64,000 nt of DNA from a virus: the IMG/VR virus record IMGVR_UViG_3300047496_000213, positions 1 to 64,000 of that record; one strand, given 5' to 3'. The notes below the pieces were generated by a model. It had not been told where the DNA came from and searched no databases. It was given only the letters and a program-made list of their open reading frames with translations. A program made the translations under genes and the position numbers. This document shows, piece by piece, positions 8,017 to 16,988 of the stretch (positions within the stretch are counted from its first letter, which is position 1; each line of letters opens with the position of its first letter).

Positions 8017-8676
8017 ATGCTTGAAGAAACGCATCTTCCCCTTCGTAAAGGAACTATATCTAACTCTCGCGGAGTATATAGTGCTTTCATCGTAGTCATG
8101 AGCCCAATGAATTTTCTCAAGTTGACTACTGACGAATATGCTTTCCGGCAAATTCAAGACGATGTTGAAGACAACTATCAAAGTGGACAGCATGCAGAAT
8201 ACCAACAACAAGGCAATTATGAACTTCCATATCTGATTATCGATTATTACTCTGGAAAAGTTATAGGGCACGAAGGCAGACATCGCGCCATGATGATTCT
8301 AAAAGAAGGCGGATCACGTTTTCCATGTTCTATAGAATGTAGACAACCTAAAATATGGGAAGTAAAATATTACGAATATGCAGATGATGACATGCATTCA
8401 CAAAGATTTACGAGTTCAGAAAAAGCCAGGGAATTCAGAGATTCGTTATATGCTGCAAATTTTGACAGTATAGATGAATTATACGATAATATAACTACCG
8501 AAATGGTTGGTGGCGGCTATATGCGTGGCTCTCCACGATCCAAAGGCTGGGATTATGACGCTTGGACTGTAGCTGACTTTCCAAAGTTTTTAGAAAGTCA
8601 ATTTACTTCAGTAAAAGTTCCCGCAACTGCTATGAGAATTGGATTAGTCAAAGGATATAGTCACTTTAACAGATGA
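8017..8676 (+). CDS. ParB/Srx-like domain protein
   Basis: A 219-aa late protein. The segment ELPYLIIDYYSGKVIGHEG followed by RHRAM (about residues 70-92) resembles the D-x-G...GH-RR-A motif of ParB/sulfiredoxin-like folds, which in phages form a broad family of nucleotide-dependent enzymes and nucleases. The rest is unassigned. A late box 12 nt upstream implies a nearly leaderless mRNA. The stop overlaps the next gene's start (ATGA). Confidence 0.55.
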   Translation: MLEETHLPLRKGTISNSRGVYSAFIVVMSPMNFLKLTTDEYAFRQIQDDVEDNYQSGQHAEYQQQGNYELPYLIIDYYSGKVIGHEGRHRAMMILKEGGSRFPCSIECRQPKIWEVKYYEYADDDMHSQRFTSSEKAREFRDSLYAANFDSIDELYDNITTEMVGGGYMRGSPRSKGWDYDAWTVADFPKFLESQFTSVKVPATAMRIGLVKGYSHFNR

Positions 8677-8834
8677 AATATATAACGGAAGCTGAATACA
8701 ATATAGGTATTGCATATATAGATAAACATTTTGATGAAATTCGTCCTATTGGTTCACCAGAAGGAGATTACTTTGAAATGATTATGTATGCAGTTATGGA
8801 TTATGAAGAAACCCATTATGATATAGCAGATTAG
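8673..8834 (+). CDS. Small acidic protein with packaged-type N-terminus
   Basis: A 53-aa protein beginning MKYITEAEYNIG and rich in Asp, Glu and Tyr. It is coupled to the upstream gene by an ATGA overlap, and its end overlaps the convergent glycosyltransferase gene by 4 nt. The N-terminus loosely matches the shared signature. Function unknown. Confidence 0.5.
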   Translation: MKYITEAEYNIGIAYIDKHFDEIRPIGSPEGDYFEMIMYAVMDYEETHYDIAD

Positions 8835-9838
8835 CTTACTGTATTATCATCATCATTGCGCTGAATCATGTATTGACGAATATCCAAGCGCAATTTAGGA
8901 TTACGGTTCGTTAAGTGTAGCAAACCATGATCGTCGGTTCGCAAGTCCTGATTCGGATCAAATTCGTTATCAACTATTACTGACCAACGTTCAACATACT
9001 TACGATTTGTCTTACGACCGTGCCAATGATGGTGAATCAAACCGTTGCAATAACCAAGATCACAGTTGACTATTTTGGAGGCATTTGAGCACCATTCCAA
9101 AGCATCTCTTTTATATGCCTCGGATGCGGCGCCATGGATACCAAACGCGGGCTGGTTGATAAATGCCCAAGCCATATGATAGTCAGAAGCTCCAATGATA
9201 GTCTTTTCGTAGAGCCCTCCAAGTTTCTCCCAAGTCGAACGCTTCATAGCCCAAGCATATCCTGTATGCCACTCACAACCGCCGTAAGCATGACTGAATT
9301 TAATTCCATGATTAAAGCAATAGGCAAAACTTCTAACCACTTCTCGTTTGTCGGGAGTTGGAAAAGTTAATGGATGACCATTAGGATCAAGATCAACAGC
9401 GCGCGCCCACATCTGAACAACCTCGTATCGATTTAACTTATACATCGTTTCGACTGCGATATTAGAATTGAAAAACGTAAGATCGGTATCGATCCAAGCG
9501 AAATATTCGGCATCTGGATAAAGTTTTATAGCATTTTTGATGCCAAGATTTATTAGATTTTCCTTTTGAAAGAACTCGCTATCGGTTCTAAGTTGAAGAT
9601 GATGCGGATTGTGATGGTCAGTAATTTGGAAGGGTGAGTGTTTACCAACTACTAATTCCACTTCATGTAAAGTAATTCCTAGACTTTGCATGTGTTCTCG
9701 AAATTGAAGGTAGTTTGCTAATGGTTTGTGAAAGCGATTGAAGTTAAAGTAGACAGCAATTACATGTAAATTTGCGGGGTTGTCGATAGACGTAGGAGTC
9801 GTTTTAGGAACGAGAGCTTCGAAGATTTTTTCGACCAT
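8831..9838 (-). CDS. Glycosyltransferase, GT-A fold
   Basis: A 335-aa probable glycosyltransferase. It shows an N-terminal nucleotide-sugar region (LHVIAVYFNFNRF), a D-x-D metal site (YFAWIDTDLTFFNS, near residue 118) and the acceptor-side motif TGYAWAMKRSTWEKLGGLYE followed by GASDYHMAW. Phages use such enzymes to modify their DNA, virion or host surface; the acceptor cannot be told here. The start at 9838 has AAGG upstream. A minus-strand TTGACA (9920-9915) is a likely early promoter, and a 9-bp hairpin (about 9849-9893) lies in the leader. Confidence 0.8.
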   Translation of the reverse strand: MVEKIFEALVPKTTPTSIDNPANLHVIAVYFNFNRFHKPLANYLQFREHMQSLGITLHEVELVVGKHSPFQITDHHNPHHLQLRTDSEFFQKENLINLGIKNAIKLYPDAEYFAWIDTDLTFFNSNIAVETMYKLNRYEVVQMWARAVDLDPNGHPLTFPTPDKREVVRSFAYCFNHGIKFSHAYGGCEWHTGYAWAMKRSTWEKLGGLYEKTIIGASDYHMAWAFINQPAFGIHGAASEAYKRDALEWCSNASKIVNCDLGYCNGLIHHHWHGRKTNRKYVERWSVIVDNEFDPNQDLRTDDHGLLHLTNRNPKLRLDIRQYMIQRNDDDNTVS

Positions 9839-9923
9839 GGATGACCTTAATGGGAAGAAGATTTTATGCTATTTAGTCTAACAAAATCTTCCACTTCTAG
9901 CCAATTTAAAATATTGTCAAGCT

Positions 9924-11048
9924 TTAATTATTATTTTTGTCATAATCAATTTGACGGAATTTTGAGTAAGCAAGTTCAAGCAATCTTTGATGAAATTCTT
10001 GATAATGGTCGAAAGATTTTCTAAACATTTGTTCATGTTTCTTGAAATCATCGAAGTTTATGGTATCCAAAATCTTCACAGGAAATCGTTTCATCCCAGA
10101 TGTATAATCCGAATGCTCGCTAACTTTACCGAATCGTGGATCGACATACTTAACATCTTCTGGATCGACATAGAAAGGCACGCCTTCGCTGGCGCAATAA
10201 GACAGCGCATAAGTCATCATCATTCGTTTTATTTTGTCATTATCGCCACCAAATTGAACTAAAATACCCTTTCCATGTGGCACTCTTACCAAACATACAC
10301 CAAGGACCATTTTTTCTATCCAGTATTCGTCGGTATCATTGCCGGTATTCTTATAAATGTCCTTCAATTTTTTATCGTATAACACACAATCGTTATCACC
10401 GACATAGAGCATCCAATCTTTTGGATCATGTGTGGCATAATTTGCTGTTGATTTAGTTTGACGTATATCTACTTTTGCGCTGTTGATAATCTCTTTGGCT
10501 CTCTTTACAGACATTTTTCCAGATTGAACCATCTTTGTATACAATCCAGATTTCATCGCATTTCTAACCATTTCACGATATACTTTTTGGAATGTTCTAT
10601 AACCAGCGGAAGTGAACCCGCCAGATGTTTTAGTTGGTTCTAGTTCCCATGCAATTTTTCCGAGAATTGGGCCTAAGCCGAAGCCTCTATATTCTTGAGC
10701 CACTATGTATAATACACAACCCCATTCGTCCTGTAATGTTGCTACACATTGGTCGTTATCATCAAATATAGCAAAAGTATAGTCTTTACTATATGGTTTC
10801 ATTCGGTTTCTAAGTGGTTCTGGTCTTTGTCTTATTTCTAATTTTACACCGTTGATCTTTATAGTCTTAATTAATTTGGTATAATTGGATTTTTTAATAT
10901 ACTCTCCTAGTCCCGCTATTGATGCTCCACGTTCATAAGCAGTATCAGGATGCCATTTTCCGTTTTGACCAACAATCTGATAATATTCATCGAACGTCAA
11001 CAATGCTGGATTAAGCTGTTCTTTTTCAAAAAGGTCGATGATATGCAT
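9924..11048 (-). CDS. Acetyltransferase-like (GNAT) packaged-type protein
   Basis: A 374-aa protein beginning MHIIDLFEKEQL, matching the packaged-protein signature. Residues about 95-140 resemble GNAT motif A (VLYIVAQEYRGFGLGPILGK) for acetyl-CoA binding. The C-terminal half is unassigned (CVLYDKKLKDIYK, YCASEGVPFYVDPED). The late box TATAAATA is 13 nt before the ATG. If injected it could acetylate a host target early in infection; this is inference. Confidence 0.6.
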   Translation of the reverse strand: MHIIDLFEKEQLNPALLTFDEYYQIVGQNGKWHPDTAYERGASIAGLGEYIKKSNYTKLIKTIKINGVKLEIRQRPEPLRNRMKPYSKDYTFAIFDDNDQCVATLQDEWGCVLYIVAQEYRGFGLGPILGKIAWELEPTKTSGGFTSAGYRTFQKVYREMVRNAMKSGLYTKMVQSGKMSVKRAKEIINSAKVDIRQTKSTANYATHDPKDWMLYVGDNDCVLYDKKLKDIYKNTGNDTDEYWIEKMVLGVCLVRVPHGKGILVQFGGDNDKIKRMMMTYALSYCASEGVPFYVDPEDVKYVDPRFGKVSEHSDYTSGMKRFPVKILDTINFDDFKKHEQMFRKSFDHYQEFHQRLLELAYSKFRQIDYDKNNN

Positions 11049-11053
11049 TTATA

Positions 11054-11097
11054 TATTTATAGTTGCTTGACAAAAACTCTAAATATGCGATTATACT
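11054..11097. promoter_or_regulatory. Back-to-back late (minus) and early (plus) promoters
   Basis: Minus strand: TATAAATA (11061-11054) before the ATG at 11048. Plus strand: TTGACA (11067-11072) with TATACT (11092-11097) before the ATG at 11101, so the early transcript would start close to the ATG. The early spacer is 17-19 nt depending on register. Confidence 0.65.
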
Positions 11098-11100
11098 TTC

Positions 11101-11439
11101 ATGACCAAACAAAACCCATACGACGTGAATTATCCTGGAAAATTCGAAACGGCCTTTGCCGGTTTCGATGATGGATTTTTTGCGTTTCGTTTGGTCCTTG
11201 GCGATCATAAAGGTCTTGACGCATGCATGTTCCAGATGGAAGTTAGCCAATGGCTTTTTGACAATGCCCAAGGCAAGTGGTATATGGGAAATGGGTTTCC
11301 CTATGAGGATCATCCTAAGATGAACTTATATAACCCTGCCCATACTGATTATTTTGTCCTGTTTGATCAATTCGTGGACGTAGTTGCTTTCGAAGATCAG
11401 TTTCCGGTTAACGGATTATCGCCTTCTATGTTGGTCTGA
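11101..11439 (+). CDS. Hypothetical protein, probably leaderless
   Basis: A 112-aa aromatic-rich soluble protein (ETAFAGFDDGFFAFRLVLG) of unknown function. Its ATG is 34 nt after the start of the -35 box and 3 nt after the -10 box. No ribosome site is present, so translation of a leaderless mRNA is likely. Confidence 0.7.
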   Translation: MTKQNPYDVNYPGKFETAFAGFDDGFFAFRLVLGDHKGLDACMFQMEVSQWLFDNAQGKWYMGNGFPYEDHPKMNLYNPAHTDYFVLFDQFVDVVAFEDQFPVNGLSPSMLV

Positions 11440-11453
11440 GGTTCTGATGTTCT

Positions 11454-12080
11454 ATGAGCTTACATGCTAAAAATTATTTTCGACTCAAAAATCCAGAAGG
11501 TTTGTTTTGGGATGGAGAAATTTCTAAGAATAAATATCCAACTTTTTCGAAAGATGGCGAATTAATTTACAATATAGAAGCATTAAATAATAAACTTTCT
11601 AGATATGAATTATTTAGATTGTATTTTCCTTCTGTGCCAAAATTGACAACTGTTTCCTACGTAGTTGGAATTATTGAAGAACAAGAAAAGGAATCAATAA
11701 TATCAGAGGCAAAAATACAATCAGCACGTATTGAGTTTTTGCAACCGAATAAATCATATTATGGTTCTCTTTCTCGCTTTCTAAATAATGGAATAGATAG
11801 AGACGCTTTAACAAACTTATTGAGTCATCCTGAATGTAATGAATTTTTATTCATGGGTTTTGCTAAACCAACAACATTGACGGATGAAGAAAAAAACTCA
11901 ATAATATCAAGCTTAGATCGACCTTGTGTCTACCATGATTCTGTGGCTGTTCGTTCCATGAAAGACCTAATTTATTTCAAAATAGTTGTGGGAGATCGTT
12001 TTAAAACGTATATGGATTTGTATAAAAATCCATTTCCTATGCTTACCAAACAGCAGCAAAAAATCCACAACCCTACTTGA
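11454..12080 (+). CDS. Hypothetical protein
   Basis: A 208-aa soluble protein with no recognised domain, 14 nt after the previous gene and probably co-transcribed. It is richer in A+T than its neighbours. The end overlaps the -35 box of the ileS promoter. Confidence 0.65.
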   Translation: MSLHAKNYFRLKNPEGLFWDGEISKNKYPTFSKDGELIYNIEALNNKLSRYELFRLYFPSVPKLTTVSYVVGIIEEQEKESIISEAKIQSARIEFLQPNKSYYGSLSRFLNNGIDRDALTNLLSHPECNEFLFMGFAKPTTLTDEEKNSIISSLDRPCVYHDSVAVRSMKDLIYFKIVVGDRFKTYMDLYKNPFPMLTKQQQKIHNPT

Positions 12081-12105
12081 CTATTATGGAAGTTAGGGAT
12101 ACAAT
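12077..12105 (+). promoter_or_regulatory. ileS promoter TTGACT-N17-TACAAT
   Basis: The -35 box TTGACT is at 12077-12082 and the -10 box TACAAT at 12100-12105. The ATG is at 12111, 5 nt after the -10 box, so the transcript would start within or next to the start codon. Confidence 0.7.
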
Positions 12106-12110
12106 TTTTC

Positions 12111-14891
12111 ATGACCAGAGATTATAAAGAAACGCTGTTTTTACCAACTACCTCATTTTCCCTTCAAGGCACGAAGGATGAAAATATGGTAAGATCGAGC
12201 TTTGACTATTCACCAACGGTTAATCCCGATTTCGTTTTGCATGATGGCCCTCCATATGCCAACGGCGACATTCATATGGGGCATGCTTTAAACAAAATCT
12301 TGAAAGATATGGTTGTTCAATCTCAGCGTGGGCTTGGAAAATCTGTTGAATACAGGCCGGGATGGGATTGCCACGGCTTGCCAATTGAATCACAAGTCGA
12401 AAAAGAACTTCTGGAACAAGGTATCGCAAAGAACGATCTTTCGGTGATGGATTTCCGCTCGCGTTGCAGAGAATATGCAATGTCGTGGGTGGAAACACAA
12501 AAGAAACAATTTCAGTCACTAGGCGTTAGAGCAGATTGGGATAATCCTTATTTGACGATGAATTTCAAAACTGAAGCGACAATCGTTTCGAAGTTTCATA
12601 GTATGCTTATGCGTAACTGTGTTTATCGTGGAACAAAACCAGTTCAATGGAGCACTGTTGAACAAACGGCGTTGGCTGAAGCCGAAGTAGATTACAAAAA
12701 TCTGAAAACACGATCTGTTTATGTTGCCTACACTATCGGCACAGATACAGAATGGATGCAGAATACTCGTGTTTTGATCTGGACTACTACACCATGGACG
12801 CTTCCCGCTAGTGCGGCAGTGGCCTTTAATCCAGATTTAGAATACGGCATCTATGAAGTTGTCGAAGTGGATAATGAAGCAAAATGTAAGCCGGGTGATC
12901 GCTTTATCCTAGCTGATGCTCGCGCAGAAGCGGTTATGACTGATATTCACGTTGATCGTTACACGTGGTTAGGCGCGACTGATCCTAGATTTTTGGTTGT
13001 TCGTCACCCCTTATATAAAGAAAATGAGGCGTTTGTTGCTGGCATTCCGTTGCTTCCTGGCAAGCATGTTACGGACGAAGCTGGAACCGGCTTGGTTCAT
13101 ACCGCGCCTGATCATGGACAAGAAGACTTCGCTTGCTGGAATGCTAGTAATCAAGGTGAATATCCTGTAGCTATCGGGCCGGATGGTGTGTATCTGGATT
13201 GGGTTCCGTATTTTGCCGGTCTGAATGTCTTGAATCAGACGCCAAAGGGCGAATATATTTTTGAATTCACCAACGCCAAAATCATCAAAGCGTTGGAAGA
13301 TGCTGGCAATTTGGTTGGCGTAAACAATCTGGTGCATTCTTATCCGCATTCTTGGCGTTCGAAGGCGCCGTTGGTCTATCGCGTCACTCCACAATGGTTC
13401 TTGCGCCTCAAAGATACACGCGAATTGGCTGTTAAACTTCTAGATAATGTGAAATTTTATCCAGAAAGTTCAAAAAATCGTCTTGTCGCATCGGTTGAAA
13501 ACCGTCCAGATTGGTTGCTAAGTCGGCAACGAGTTTGGGGGACGCCTATGGCAGTATTTCTGAACAATGTTAGTGGTGATGTTCTTCATTGTTGGGAGTT
13601 GAACGACAAAATCGCCAAGGTTTTCGCTGAAGAAGGCGGGGATGCTTGGTGGAAATATAGCACGTCGGAATGGTTCGCTGGTATCGATGCGATTTCTCAT
13701 CTTGATCCAAATCATTATGAAAAGGTTAACGACGTTCTCGACGTTTGGTTTGATTCCGGTTGCAGTTTCCATTTCATCGACAAGAAGCCAGACCTTTGTA
13801 TTGAAGGCTCTGATCAGCATAGAGGCTGGTATGGAAGCGCGTTGTTCGTTGGTCTGAATCACAATGTCAAGGCGCCCTGGAAGGCTCTGATGACGCATGG
13901 CTTTGTTCTCGACAAGAACGGCATCAAAATGTCTAAGAGTGCGGGGAATGTCGTTAATCCTCTGGTCGAAGCCAAAAAATACGGAACCGATGTTATTCGT
14001 ATGTGGGCGGCCATGAGTGATTACACGCAAGACATGCGTGTTGGTGATCAAATCCTCAAGACGACTTCCGAACAATATCGCAAGCTTCGGAATACGCTGC
14101 GCTATCTGGTCAGCAATCTGCAAGGATATGAGTTTGGAAAGTTCAAATCTGAGTTTGATTTTCCATTAGAAACGCATGTTTTATATCTTCTTGAATCCTT
14201 AGAAGAAAAAATTCGTCTGGCCTATTCCGAATACCGTTTCAATGACGTAATGCGTGATATCATGCAGTTTTGCAATAATGATTTGTCTGCGTTCTATTTC
14301 GATATCCGTAAAGACATGCTTTATTGTGATGCAGAGACTTCGGAAAATCGGCAAGCTTGCCTGGAAACCCTTTCGCGTGTTTTTGATTGTCTTACTTCTT
14401 GGCTTATGCCGATCCTTCCCTTTGCCGCTACCGAAGCTCGCCAACTGGTAGGACGTCCGGTAGATTCTGTTTTTGCTATGGCTCCGAATGTATCTCCGTG
14501 GGAATATGCGAACGAAAAACAATGGGCTGTTGTTCGCTCGACCATCAAGAATGTAAATGAAGCGTTGGAAGAAAAACGCAAGGCTAAAGAAATCGGCGGT
14601 GCTTTGGAAGCGAATGTTTTGGTATTCCTTCCTAAGGATGATTTCGCGGAGTTTTGTGATGGAGTAGATTTGCGTAATCAAGCGGTTGATTTCTTCAGAA
14701 CAAGTCAGGCGACCATCTTCGAATCTGTTGATGATTCGGTAAAAGTGGAAGTCTATAAAGCACAAGGTAATAAGTGTGCTCGTTCTTGGAAAATTCTTAC
14801 AGAAGTAGGGACAGATTCAGCGTATCCTGATTTGTCTCTGCGTGATGCGGAGGCGGTTAGACAATGGGATTTAAAAAATGGGTCGTTATAA
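12111..14891 (+). CDS. ileS: Isoleucyl-tRNA synthetase
   Basis: A 926-aa class I synthetase charging tRNA-Ile, close to the usual bacterial length. It has the HIGH motif (YANGDIHMGHALNK, residues 50-63), the editing domain (TTTPWTLPASAAVAFNPDLE and HTAPDHGQEDF), the KMSKS loop (GIKMSKSAGNV, near residue 607) and an anticodon-binding region. The C-terminal KCARSWKILTEVG lacks the full zinc ribbon of E. coli and resembles alphaproteobacterial enzymes. N-terminal homology (DYKETLFLPTTSF) supports the start at 12111 although the leader is almost absent. It is more G+C-rich than its neighbours, suggesting capture from a host. It may keep translation going late in infection or replace an inhibited host enzyme. 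Confidence 0.95.
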   Translation: MTRDYKETLFLPTTSFSLQGTKDENMVRSSFDYSPTVNPDFVLHDGPPYANGDIHMGHALNKILKDMVVQSQRGLGKSVEYRPGWDCHGLPIESQVEKELLEQGIAKNDLSVMDFRSRCREYAMSWVETQKKQFQSLGVRADWDNPYLTMNFKTEATIVSKFHSMLMRNCVYRGTKPVQWSTVEQTALAEAEVDYKNLKTRSVYVAYTIGTDTEWMQNTRVLIWTTTPWTLPASAAVAFNPDLEYGIYEVVEVDNEAKCKPGDRFILADARAEAVMTDIHVDRYTWLGATDPRFLVVRHPLYKENEAFVAGIPLLPGKHVTDEAGTGLVHTAPDHGQEDFACWNASNQGEYPVAIGPDGVYLDWVPYFAGLNVLNQTPKGEYIFEFTNAKIIKALEDAGNLVGVNNLVHSYPHSWRSKAPLVYRVTPQWFLRLKDTRELAVKLLDNVKFYPESSKNRLVASVENRPDWLLSRQRVWGTPMAVFLNNVSGDVLHCWELNDKIAKVFAEEGGDAWWKYSTSEWFAGIDAISHLDPNHYEKVNDVLDVWFDSGCSFHFIDKKPDLCIEGSDQHRGWYGSALFVGLNHNVKAPWKALMTHGFVLDKNGIKMSKSAGNVVNPLVEAKKYGTDVIRMWAAMSDYTQDMRVGDQILKTTSEQYRKLRNTLRYLVSNLQGYEFGKFKSEFDFPLETHVLYLLESLEEKIRLAYSEYRFNDVMRDIMQFCNNDLSAFYFDIRKDMLYCDAETSENRQACLETLSRVFDCLTSWLMPILPFAATEARQLVGRPVDSVFAMAPNVSPWEYANEKQWAVVRSTIKNVNEALEEKRKAKEIGGALEANVLVFLPKDDFAEFCDGVDLRNQAVDFFRTSQATIFESVDDSVKVEVYKAQGNKCARSWKILTEVGTDSAYPDLSLRDAEAVRQWDLKNGSL

Positions 14892-14897
14892 TTCTAG

Positions 14898-14948
14898 AAT
14901 AAAAAAGACGCGATCATTTTCAAAATGTTTTGGCATGAATTGGAATGA
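14898..14948 (+). pseudogene. Remnant C-terminus of an LFKMF-family gene
   Basis: Right after ileS, a frame bounded upstream by a stop reads KKDAIIFKMFWHELE and stops. This is the conserved C-terminal motif of the small paralogues that follow. No start is available, so it is probably the tail of a copy whose front was lost, perhaps when ileS or a rearrangement entered here. Confidence 0.6.
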
Positions 14949-14951
14949 ATA

Positions 14952-15341
14952 ATGAACGATCTTCTAGATAGAATTATTTTTAGGCAGGGGTTCAATGATG
15001 TGGTGTGCTCTCCTTGGAGAGTTATCATCGATCTTCATGATACCTCACTACTATCGCTATTCAAATATTTAACAAAAACAAAAGAATTTATGGTTGAATA
15101 TCCAATATTGAAGATCAATACTTTTGATCCAAAAATATTGGAAGATGTTTATTCTTACCAATATCGTAATGTAATTTTTCCGAAGTATAATTTTACCGTT
15201 ACTTATTCAAAGGAAACTATTGATTGGATATCACATAATTGTTCAACGAGTTCATGGGTGATGTGGCGCGACAGATTAAGAGTCTATATAGAAGACATAA
15301 AAGAAGCGGCATTGTTCAAAATGTTTTGGGAGGAAACATGA
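14952..15341 (+). CDS. LFKMF-family small protein 1
   Basis: A 129-aa member of a family found only by comparison within this window. Members share a central helix with Trp (TIDWISHNC here) and a C-terminal A-LFK-MF-W motif (KEAALFKMFW). Near residues 28-38 a second similar motif (TSLLSLFKYL) suggests a fusion of an older C-terminus with a complete copy. No known domain. The stop overlaps the next start (ATGA), whose ribosome site GGGAGGAAAC lies in its last codons. Confidence 0.65.
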   Translation: MNDLLDRIIFRQGFNDVVCSPWRVIIDLHDTSLLSLFKYLTKTKEFMVEYPILKINTFDPKILEDVYSYQYRNVIFPKYNFTVTYSKETIDWISHNCSTSSWVMWRDRLRVYIEDIKEAALFKMFWEET

Positions 15342-15568
15342 GTGAGAAGTTTCCTCATAAAGTACAAATATCACGCGTAGCAAGTAATGGCTCTTATGGT
15401 GAGTATATACGATACATAGACCGTAAAGAAAAAATATACCAATGGATTGAAGTTAATATTGGTATCCGTGGAGATACTGATAATCCATGTTGGATAGAAG
15501 ATCGTCCAAATTTATTTGCATTTTCGGATAAAAAAAACGCAACCCTATTCAAAATGTTTTGGGGCTGA
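15338..15568 (+). CDS. LFKMF-family small protein 2
   Basis: A 76-aa family member with the central motif IYQWIEVNIG and C-terminal KNATLFKMFWG. The start at 15338 follows GGGAGG and overlaps the previous stop. Function unknown; tandem duplication is evident. Confidence 0.65.
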   Translation: MSEKFPHKVQISRVASNGSYGEYIRYIDRKEKIYQWIEVNIGIRGDTDNPCWIEDRPNLFAFSDKKNATLFKMFWG

Positions 15569-15570
15569 AA

Positions 15571-15813
15571 ATGAAAGTATATCTTAATAGTTTTCCTATA
15601 TGGACTCCTCCCGGTAATCCGGTTATTGAACCAAACTGGGTAGGAGGCAAATATCCTCATACAGCAGAAGGTTTGCGTATAAGACGGGATGTCATAAGAT
15701 GGTGTGAAGATAATTTACATTTTAAATCTAAATTGCAGAAAAATGATGAAGGTTATTATATAGAATTCCCAAATAAAAATGATGCGGCTTTGTTCAAACT
15801 ATTTTGTTTTTAG
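15571..15813 (+). CDS. LFKMF-family small protein 3
   Basis: An 80-aa member with VIRWCEDNLHF in the middle and NKNDAALFKLFCF at the end. The ATG at 15571 lies 2 nt after the previous stop. Its 3' end is nearly identical at DNA level to that of the next copy, indicating recent duplication or gene conversion. Confidence 0.65.
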   Translation: MKVYLNSFPIWTPPGNPVIEPNWVGGKYPHTAEGLRIRRDVIRWCEDNLHFKSKLQKNDEGYYIEFPNKNDAALFKLFCF

Positions 15814-15814
15814 A

Positions 15815-16144
15815 ATGTTAACGTACAACTTCCATGAAGAGGAATATATTGAAGATGGCCTTTATGGGCCTTTATATAATAACATACCATTTAGTCACTC
15901 ATTAGAGGATGAATATTTGCCATATTGGATACCTTTTAAAGAAGATTATTTTATAGAAGATTATAATTTTATTTCTTATGAAACACATGAAGAAATACGA
16001 AAGTGGTTGTTAGATAATATCGGTCCAGAATTAATCTATAGTTATCAAATTTTACATGGAGTGTACGAATGGAGATCATATTATGATGGATGTCGGTTTA
16101 AAAATAAAAATGATGCCGCTTTGTTCAAACTATTCTGGTGCTAA
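15815..16144 (+). CDS. LFKMF-family small protein 4
   Basis: A 109-aa member, acidic and aromatic-rich, with HEEIRKWLLDNIG and NKNDAALFKLFWC. The start at 15815 follows the previous TAG by 1 nt. HEEIRKW is also matched in the minus-strand copy at 37552 (LEEIRKWCEINC). Confidence 0.65.
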   Translation: MLTYNFHEEEYIEDGLYGPLYNNIPFSHSLEDEYLPYWIPFKEDYFIEDYNFISYETHEEIRKWLLDNIGPELIYSYQILHGVYEWRSYYDGCRFKNKNDAALFKLFWC

Positions 16145-16160
16145 ATAATGCATGTTTTCA

Positions 16161-16793
16161 ATGCGTCATTTTATAAACTTAACGGATTCATATCAAGATG
16201 ATTCTAATAAAATTGACGCTAAATCTTTGGAAGATAACATAAACCTTGATTTTTCTGGATTTGAGAAAGAAAATAAACAGCTATCTTCTGAATATATAGT
16301 TGATGATAAGGAAATACAAAAGGCTATAAAGCATTATACTCATGCATCATCTATCAATGATGAATTGATACGAGCTAATGGTAATATAGATAAACTGCCA
16401 ACAGATTTTCGAACAGAATACAATCTGTTAATGAAGCTAGAAGGCAATCTTCAAGAAAATCATCATGTCTATAGTGGTACAGGAACTTTCAATCCTCTTG
16501 ATGTAGTGGTAGATAATGTATTCAATACTCCAGCTTTTTTAAGTACCTCTTTAAGTATAAAAGTCGCCGTCAAAACAGACAATTTTAGACGAAAAGATTC
16601 CGATGAAGATCATATCATCCATTTATTTCTTCCTAAAGGATTTACAGGCGGTTTTTATATAGCTCCTTATTCCTATGATCCAGAAGAACTGGAATTCCTA
16701 ATATTTCCAAATGAAAAATTTCGTCATATTGGAGATCAAAAATTAGAATTAGATGGTGTTCATAGAATAATACATAGTTTTAAACCTGTTTGA
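16161..16793 (+). CDS. ADP-ribosyltransferase-like packaged protein
   Basis: A 210-aa ART-like protein. ATG 16161 gives the shared N-terminus MRHFINLTDS; an alternative start is 16152. Features of the R-S-E class: helix-rich IQKAIKHYTHASSIND, HVYSGTGTF at the position of the usual Arg strand, PAFLSTSLS (Ser-Thr-Ser) and EELEFLIFP (E-x-E). The usual Arg of the first motif appears replaced (VYSG instead of VYRG), which may alter activity or mark a different strand register. It is comparable to the catalytic part of T4 Alt. Confidence 0.75.
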   Translation: MRHFINLTDSYQDDSNKIDAKSLEDNINLDFSGFEKENKQLSSEYIVDDKEIQKAIKHYTHASSINDELIRANGNIDKLPTDFRTEYNLLMKLEGNLQENHHVYSGTGTFNPLDVVVDNVFNTPAFLSTSLSIKVAVKTDNFRRKDSDEDHIIHLFLPKGFTGGFYIAPYSYDPEELEFLIFPNEKFRHIGDQKLELDGVHRIIHSFKPV

Positions 16794-16884
16794 TTTTAAC
16801 TCCACGCATTTTTCCAATATTTTCGTAAATTTCAGAGTTTGGCAGTTTTGCCTCCCAATGAGAAAAATATGGAAATGCGGGAAT
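16780..16884 (-). pseudogene. Remnant of a minus-strand gene C-terminus
   Basis: Antisense to the end of the ART-like gene and the following gap, a frame with natural-looking composition (FPYFSHWEAKLPNSEIYENI then KMRGVKIKQV) ends in a stop but has a stop just upstream and no start. I read it as a decayed gene end. The rest of the gap 16885-16970 is A+T-rich with no other feature. Confidence 0.35.
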
Positions 16885-16988
16885 CTACAAGAATTTATAG
16901 GAAATTGGATTCTTATAATAATTTAAAGTATAGATTTAAGTATTTGTAAATTTTATTAAATAATATTCATATATTATTGGAGAATTCT

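Noticed and set aside
12220-14765. Long open frames on the minus strand within ileS
   Set aside because: They are antisense to a clearly conserved coding sequence, lack starts with ribosome sites and show no protein motifs.
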